A stretch of 64,000 nt of DNA from Callipepla californica brunnescens (taxonomy: Eukaryota > Chordata > Aves > Galliformes > Odontophoridae): NCBI GenBank assembly GCA_023055505.1, contig JALIRH010000007.1, positions 16,846,273-16,910,272 on the forward strand, written 5' to 3'. This document shows positions 51,001-60,000 of the stretch, in pieces. The notes beneath the pieces were generated by a model. It made no database searches and had not been told where the DNA came from. It worked only from the letters and a program-made list of their open reading frames with translations. Positions within the stretch are counted from its first letter, which is position 1; every line of letters starts with the position of its first letter. The translations under genes were made by a program, and so were the position numbers.

Positions 51001-54000
51001 TTTGTTTCTTTTTATGCTTTTATGCATAACGTTGTAACAGATAAAATTGATTTACATTTTACAGAGCTGTATGCAAATTTGTGTTTGCAAATTTGGAACT
51101 CAATCTGAAGCTGTTACAGTACAGAGTGTTATTATAAATTATTATAAATTATTATAAATTACTAATGTACAAATATATGTTTTTTGTGTGTAGAAACTGA
51201 TATACCAGTTTTACTGTTTGAAGATGATGGTTCACTTGTGTATAGCCCTGTTTCTAAAATAAGAGATCAATGCAGTGAAATGGAAAGAAGAATAAATGAG
51301 ATGAAGGAGAAAAGAGAAAATCTTTCTCCCACTGGTAAGAATTTAAACTTTATTTATGCATGAGCATACACAAGTGGTCACTATTTTTATTTCTGCATTT
51401 TTTTGTTGTGCTTTTTTGCTGTCTCTCAGAATTACTCCTACCATACTTTTCTTGAAGTATTTTATTACCTAGAGTCAAATGGATATATCTGGTTAGAAAT
51501 GTGTAAGATAATGTTAACTGATTTAAATTGTACTAATAATTATGTGGGTAGCATTTTGCAAGATATCAGTCCATTTGCCCATAATTCATTGAAATGAACA
51601 CTGCCTGTTTAGAGCTTTGAATCCCACTGAAGTGCAAACAGATACTCCTCTAAATGATGCATGCAGAAAGAGTGGTGTTTGTTTCTTTTAGAGTCTGGAA
51701 TTAGAACTGTGGCTATGTCTGTTTTGACCTGAATGCCACTTAAATATGACAACTGAACCTAGAAGTTGAGTATATATATTTTTTTCTTCTAAGTCATTTG
51801 GATTTGAACTGAGCCTAGAACCTGTAAGTTTTTAAAACTCATCTCTTGGGTATATTCTGTGCTTTTGACCACCATAGCTGAAGGGTCCCTGTACATATTC
51901 CCTTCCTCCTAAGTTTTGAGTAGGTATGAGTGCTTTTTAGCTTTTTGTTTCCTGTATTGAAAGGGACATAAGACAAGGAAGACAATTTTAACAAAATTGA
52001 GTTTCTTAATCATAAAATATTTTAGGAATACTGATGATTAAAACAGATTTTTAAGTTTGAAATTTGATACTATAACTTTGTTGAACTTCACAGCAAGATT
52101 CTAAATCTTATTTCCTGTTGGATTCTAATGTGAATGCTATAGTTGATGAAGACTGCAGTGTTATTACTTCCAGGCCAGCAGCTTAAAAAGGAGTTCCAAA
52201 ATGCTAAGACAAGTGCTGAAGAGTGGGATTTAAATAACAAAAAAAAGACCTAAATGAATAAAACCAGTTAACTTAAAAATGCAGATCCTGGTGAATTAAA
52301 TCTAGACTTGAGTTTTCAAATAATTTATCAGTACTTGTTATCATCTCACTGTAGGGAAAAATTGAAGTTAAGTTTAAGAAGTCTGTCAAATAAACTGTCA
52401 CTTTATTCCTCCAAAAGAAGGCAGGGGAGATCATGCTCAACCAATCTGGTAGGATTCCATGATATCATTACTGGCTGAGGGGATGGGGGGAGAGCAGTGG
52501 GATGTAGTCTACCTTGATTTCAGCAAGGCATTTGACGCTGCCTCCCACAGCATCCTTATAACAAAGTTGAGGAATTGTGGAATAGATGAGTGGATGGTGG
52601 GGTGGGTTGAGAACTGGCTGACTGGCAGATCTCAGAGGGTTGTGATCAGTGGCGCAGAGTCCGGTTGGAGGCCTGGACTTAGCGGTGTTTCTCAGGGTTC
52701 AGTGCTGGGTCTGGTCCTGTTCTACGTATTCATCAATGACCTTGATGAGGAGATACAGCCCACCCTCACCAAGTTTGTGGATGATACAAAGCTGGGAGGA
52801 ATGGCTGACACACAGGAAGGCTGTGCTACCATTGGGCAAGACCTGGACAGGCTGGAGAGTTGGGCAGAAAGAAACTAGATGAGGTTTAACAAGAGCAAGT
52901 GTAGAGTCTTGCACCTAGGGAGGAATAACTGCATGCACTGGTACAGGTTGGGGGGATGACCTGCTGGAGAGGAGCTCTGAGGAGAGGGACATGGGTGTCC
53001 TAGTGGATGACAGGTTGGCCATGAGCCAGCAGTGTGCCATGGTGGCCAAGAAGGCCAATGGGATCCTGAGGTGCATTAAGAAGAGCATGGCCAGCAGGTC
53101 AAGGGAGGTGATCCTCTCCCTCTGCTCTGCCCTGGTGAGGCCTCACCTGGAGTATTGTGTCCAGTTCTGGGCTCCCTGGTACAAAAGGACAGAGTCCAGT
53201 GGAAGGCTACAAAGATGATAAAGGGCCTGGAACACCTCCCTTATGAGGAATGGCTGAGAGACCTGGGTCTGTTCAGCCTTGACAAAAGAAGACTGTGAGG
53301 GGATCTGATGTCTATAAATATTGAAGGAGTGGGAGGCCAAGGGATGGACTCTTTTCAGCAGTGTGTGGTGAAAGGACGAGGGGAAATGGCCACAAACTGA
53401 TGCATAGGCCTAGATGCCCACCTGTGCAACCTGGTCTAGGGAGCTCCTTTGGCAGGGGGGTTGGACTTGATGCTCTCTAGAGGTCCCTTCCAACCCCTAC
53501 TTTTCTGTGATTCTATGAAAACTGTGGAAGAAAATTATAGGAACAGTTATACATCTATGAAAAGTTAAATCTTATTTCTTTTAGCATGGCTTGTATTTGT
53601 TTTCTCTTGGAGTTTTAAGGTAACATTTCCATAAGGTTTTGAAAACATTTCTGTTGTAGGGAGGCGTTTATACTAGCTGCAGAAAGTTTCAGAATCTTTA
53701 GTTAAAAGATCTCAACTTGCTTGGAATTGTCCATAATATATCATTAATAGTATTCTTTCATTTCAGGAAAAAATGGTGCTGTTTGGTGAAATTTGATTCA
53801 TTTGTAAAATTAATTATTTTTTGCGAGTATAAAAATTTGAGATACTGTTAAGCAGTCTATAATTAGTTGTGAAAGCAACCACATCTCTTGAAATAGAACT
53901 GTGTTGAGATATGAATTGACACTGTAGAATCCTGTATGTCTGCACCTAGAGCTGACTAAGTTATCCTTTGCAAATTCCTAGCTTCCCAAATGTTTCGAAC

Positions 54001-57000
54001 ACCTCCACGCTGCTCACAAGGAGACTGCCCACTGTCTGCCTGTTTAACTAATTCAGAAGGTGCATTACTGCAAGGTAATTCTCAATGTTATTTGCATGGT
54101 AGAGAATTTAAACTTAATACATGATCTCTATATCTTATTTTGAATGGTGATAGATTTGTACACTCAAATAGGATTTCATATGTTTGTTCTATTGTTTATT
54201 TTTCAAGTTGAATTATTTTAGTTTTCTCCTAATTGGCGGAGTATATAGGAGAAAGAATTCAAGGGATTGAAGTGTGAGAAGTCATACTGGGTAACTGTGG
54301 TGCCTTCCTGCTGTGTTGCCTGTGTCACTTCTTTGTGTGACAGGTAATTCTATTCCTTGTTAATGGCTTCTTGTTCTGGTATTCTATCAGTGTGTCAATA
54401 CAGGAATCTTGTGTAGAACACAGCTTAGTGGTGTGAAGTAGAATCAAAGAGAACTGGGTAAAACATAGGACATGTAAAACTGGAATGTCTTCCAGATTTT
54501 CAGTGGAACAAGCTGGAAACCTAATGCATTCTCCAGTTTAAGTATTCAGGAAGTGACATATGTTAAGGTTCTTCTACTCAACGCTTTAGGCTTTAGTGCC
54601 TGTGTTTTGATGTAGTAGCAGCACATAAGACAGAGTGACTGTGGGAGTTGTTAAGCAACATCTGTGGATTTCTTAACAGCATTAAGAAATAATGTCCACA
54701 GTGAGTAATGTGCTACATACTGCATGTCTCCTGTCAGTCAGAACAAAAAGAGAAGTTGGATTTCAGTAGGAAAGTATGAAGTTAAGAAGTCAACCTATTC
54801 CATTCTCCTCCTACAGTAAACTACGTGTGTATACACACACACACACACATATATTTATTTATATATTTATTTATTTGAAGTGTTGTACTGACATCATACA
54901 GAAAATCCGTTATGCTGACTTACATGAGAGCAGGGGCAAAATTATACATAGCAATATCCAGACACAGCCAGGTCTGCTTTCATGCAACTTTAGGAAGAAG
55001 CAGTAGCTCGATCCTGGAAGTAGCCTAACTATACCACCAAACTCTTTTAACTTAGTAAATCTGATGGTGTGCTGATAAGGTTAAACACTGATTTGAGCAC
55101 TTTATCTGGGATATGGCCCTTCAGTATTGCAGCTGCACTATAGATTTTTGTATTACAAGGGTTGCTTTGCGAATCATGCCTTCTATTTTATTATGTTGGA
55201 CCATGACATGAGAGGTCAAACCTTCTCATCAATGCTCCATTACATTTTGTTGCCATGTGACAGATGGCAGCAGAGGGGCAATCTGACAAAATGGTGTCTG
55301 ACATAGAAGTGTATATGCAGCAAATGTGTGTCACTGAATTCCTCCAGGCAGAATAAGTGACACCTAGTGACATTCATCTACACTTACTGAACAGTTATAG
55401 AGACCAAACAGCAGGTGTGAGCACAGTGAGGTGTTGTGTTTCAGCAAAGGTACCATCATAGCAGCTGTGAAATACTGTGTCACCTCCACTAGTGCAGATT
55501 ATTATGAGTGCAGTGTACAGGCTCCTGTTTGTCACCGACAAAAATGCATAGCTGATGATGGTGACTGTGCTGATAAGTAGTGTTTTGTAGCTGAGAATTT
55601 GCTCTGTAAAATAGTGTCTTTGTGCTCTTTGTATCTGTTGTAGTTTGCATGGAAATATATAGGAGGTTTTACTTTTGGAGTGATCAGTGTCCCTGATAAC
55701 AGTGTAGTTTCCATCTCTGATATGCTGCCATGGTGACCTTTTTGTTTGTTTGCAAAGCTCTTGAGAGTGCATCGGTTGACATCTCAATTCCAGCTTAATT
55801 TGAGGACTGAAATCAAGACTTTTTCAATTTTTACTTTGGGTATCCAACCATGTCATGTGATATCTACCCTTTCATTTCCATATATTGCATTTTTTCAGAA
55901 TGTACCTAACTATACCATGTGCTTAACTTGTTATTTATATTTAGTGAGCAAATAAGATTGTGATTTCTTCTAAAACCTACAGTAGCACTCACAAAGGAAG
56001 TGTTGCTGAAACTTTGCACTCTGCATACATTTGTTGCAGTAAATAGGGTATAGAACATTGCATGGAACAACTGGATACTTAAAATTGTATTTTAAATCTA
56101 AGATGTGAACCTATTTCAGAGGAATTTACTGTGAAGAGTGATAAGTGGCTCCTTTATATCACCTCCCCAAATTATTTCTTTAGAATAACTGAAAGAAATG
56201 TTATATTTTTCCACATTCTGATTTGTTTTATTACAGTATGTTGATACACGCATTATGATACCACAGTGTATTTAGTTTCTTCCTAACTCTGGGAAAACTG
56301 CAAGATGATGAGTGATGCTGTGGTAGGAAAAACGATTGTTTACTTGCCAGCTAACTCTATCAATATAAAATCATGCTGCTTTTCTCACATATTGGATTTT
56401 TTCTCTGCATTGTTTTAAGAAAGGATTTGTGAGTACTTGTTACCACATAGGAATATATAATAGCTAGTTCTATTGTAGCTTCTGGTCAATATACTTTGTT
56501 TCTGTTTAGCTTTTAATGACTTGGCCACATAACATTCAGAGAAGTGGCTACGTCCTTGCTTCTTTTCAATAATTTCGTAGGTATTTGACTTAGAAAATTT
56601 GTTCTCCTTTCGTTTTCTTAACTGTTTATATTGCTACTTTTCATATTTTACAGGAGAAAAAAAGGAAGACTGCTTAAACTCAAGTTATGATGATTTTTTT
56701 GGAACTGATACATCAAAGAGACAGAAAAAAGAGGTAGAAAATACCTGCAGTACTCAGACTCGTAGTCACGTTTCTATGAATGCATCAATGAATTCTCCCT
56801 CACGTGGCTGTGACCAGAAGAGCTTAATCCGGAACCAACCTAGCAGAAGAAGCTTAGGTAAAAAGCAGATTTTGCAGAATAGTTTGCATGATAAATTGTG
56901 TTTAGAAACAAAAGAACTAGAAAAGTTTTCAGTGCAGTATCATAAGCATGAAAGGGCAATGACTACTTCAGTTGCAAACAAAATTGTCTTCTCCAAATCA

Positions 57001-60000
57001 AGGACTTGGTTCATATCACTCCTTCCCAAAAAACTGCTGTGTTAAATACTGTTAATAGTGCTTTGAATGAAGACAGAAGTCTTACAGACATTGGTTCAAT
57101 TGATAGTAGTTTCTGGAGGCTAAATACTACTTATAAAAAAGGTAGAAAAAAGTCTTTTACAGCAAATTATGTTTTAGTAAAGAAAAACTTCAAACAGGCT
57201 AAACGTACTGTGTGCCGTTAAATTGTATGTCTGATGGTGAAAAAGCTGAAATTGCATGTCTAGATTCTGATTTTATAAATAGTCTGCCTCAGCATGCCAG
57301 TGCCCATCCTACAGAGCCAGCATCGATTACTGTACTCACACTCCTGGTAAATCTGTACATAGAGACAGAAAATGAAAAGATGTCAGCTCTGCTTCAATAA
57401 TATCCAATCATGCCAAGGCCTCAGTGAAGGAGCTAAGCTTTTATTTGTTATTGCTGTAGCGGGCAAGCACCCCCTTGTGGTGGAGAGGAAGATGCACACT
57501 TAATCAGTGAAACATTTTTCATTACATATTCTTTTCCCTTATCGTGGGTAGTTACTTTCCTGTTCCCTTGTGCTTCTGACCAAGTACCAGGTCCTGCACT
57601 TTGGCCACAACAACCCCAGGCAATGCTACAGGCTTGGGGCAGAGTGGCTGGAAGACTGTGCAGAGGAAATGGAGCTGGGGATATTGGTTGATGCTCAGCT
57701 GAACATGAGCCAGCAGTGTGCCCAGGGGGCCAAGAAAGCCTACGGCATCCTGGTTTATATCAGAAACAGTGCTGCCAGCAGGAGCAGGGAAGTAATTATC
57801 CCCCTTTACTCAGCAGTGGTAAGGTCACACCTCGAGTATTGTGTTTGGTTTTGAGCCCCTCCCTGCAAGAAAGAAATTGAGGCCCTGGAGCGTGTCCATA
57901 GAAGGGCAACAAAGCTGATGAGGAGTTTGGAGCACAGGTCTTATGAGGAATGGGTGAGGGAGCTGGGATTGTTCAACCTGGAGAAGAGGAGGCTGAGGGG
58001 AGACCTTATTGCTCTCTATAACTACCTGAAGGGAGGCTGTAGTGAGCTGTGAGTCAGTGTCTTCTTTCTTGTAACTAGTGATAGGACAAGAGGGAATGGT
58101 CTCAAGTTGCACAACAGGAGATTCAGACTGGACATTACAAAATACTACTTCTCCAAAAGAGTGGTCAGGCACTGGAATGGGCTGCCTAGAGAGGTGGTGG
58201 AGTCTCCAACCCCAGAGGTGTTCAAGGAACGTTTAGACATTGCATTGAGGGTCATGGTTTAGAGAGAACTATTGGTGATAGGTGGATGGTTGAATTGGAT
58301 GATCTTGTAGGTCTTTTCCAACCTTGGTGATACTATGATTCTATTGACTAGGTACTCTAGGCTTACAGTCTATGTGACTGTGTGGGAACTGTTGAATCAC
58401 GGCCTGAACCACTGATTGATCACCTGAGGCGAGCACTGGGTCAGCCACAGGGGCACAAGTGAATGTGATTGGAAGGGGTGGAGTTTGACTCCACCTCTCC
58501 CAAGACCCCATTTAAGGGCTGACCACAACCAGGGAAGGATCTCTTGTTGGAGATCCCTCCCTGGTGGAGTTATCAGTGAGCCTCGACCATCATCAAGGTG
58601 AGCCACTCTCTTTTTACTATTTGTTTGTATACCATCTACTTAAGCCTATGAAAATATACCACCTTTTGCACTATTTCCTTGAGTGCTCTTCTTGGGGGTT
58701 ATTTGCCCTACAGTGACACATTTGCTAATCCATTTTTCCATATGAGGTCTATTACCAACCTATTATTTTTAGGATCTATTAAGTAAGTTTCTGTGGATAC
58801 AGGAGGGTGGTGTTTCTTGAAGCTGTTATACCTGTTTTATTCTATGCCAGGTTTCCTTACCCTCCTCTCTACTTTTCCTTCCCTTACTACTTATAAAAAG
58901 CCATGTTTAAGAAGAAACCCATATCAGAAAATTTCTAAAGGTTACTAAGCCCCAGTTCCTGATTTATGATACTTACTATGTTGTGCTAGCAAGCATAAAT
59001 TTAATTATGCATTTACATTTATTTAGTAGTTTTTCCTTTGTGTTTTCCTTTGCAAAAGCTCACGTTATTCACGTTTGATTATGGTGGGTGTTGCTCAAGC
59101 CTTCTGGATTAATTTCTTACCCTGGCCAGTAAATCCTACTCTCTGCTCTTTTCTGCAGCTCAGCATATTTCGTGTGAAAACCAACCTGTGCAGCCTGTAT
59201 AACCTACACAGACAATCTAACTCTTGCAATGCATCAATACATTATGTGAAATTTATTTTTTAAAGGACAGAGCAATTTTGGTTTCACACTTAAGAAGTCA
59301 TTTAACATGTTCTGATACATATTTTCCTTGAATTATTTCGTGTTCATGTTAATTACTAAATAAATGGTAGATTGCTTTGGGTTTTTTTTTTGTTTTGTAT
59401 GGTCTATATGGTTCGAAAACTTGCAAATAGCGTAGTACTTATAAAAGCTAAAGAATTCTTTTCACTCTTTATGTATGTTTGAAGTGATCAAATGGTCAGT
59501 GCAAGATATTAAGTCTATCTTCACTCTTTAATTTTAACATAGAAATTGTAAGGAGAACACTATAGATAAAACCTATAAGAAATATATATCTTTTGACTGA
59601 ACAAAAACTAGCCCATGGTATCTAACCATTATTTGCTTTTTAACTCAAAACGTCAAATGAATTTTTGAGTATAATATTCTGGTTCAAAACTTCTCACTGG
59701 TGATAAATGATCATGAATTATAAGAAACATTAAATTGTGAATTTAAGCCACTCTAATTTGTTGTTATAGTCCAGAGACCTCTGAGTTATGCAGATGCTGA
59801 TACAGAGCAATGTTTCATGATTTGGAGACCTAATCACACAATGCCATGAGTTTGCTGAGTATTTGGATTAGATTTGTGGATAGTGGTAGATAGAATTGCT
59901 TCAGAAAGTTCCCTTGACCTCATGAGAAATGCTATAGGAAAAGCTATCAAAGCTGAAAACCTTCCTTGTGACTGAGCAGCTGCTTAGCGTATGGAAACTG

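Noticed and set aside
57570..57854. 94-codon frame as a further MCPH1 exon
   Set aside because: It is the C-terminal part of CR1 reverse transcriptase.
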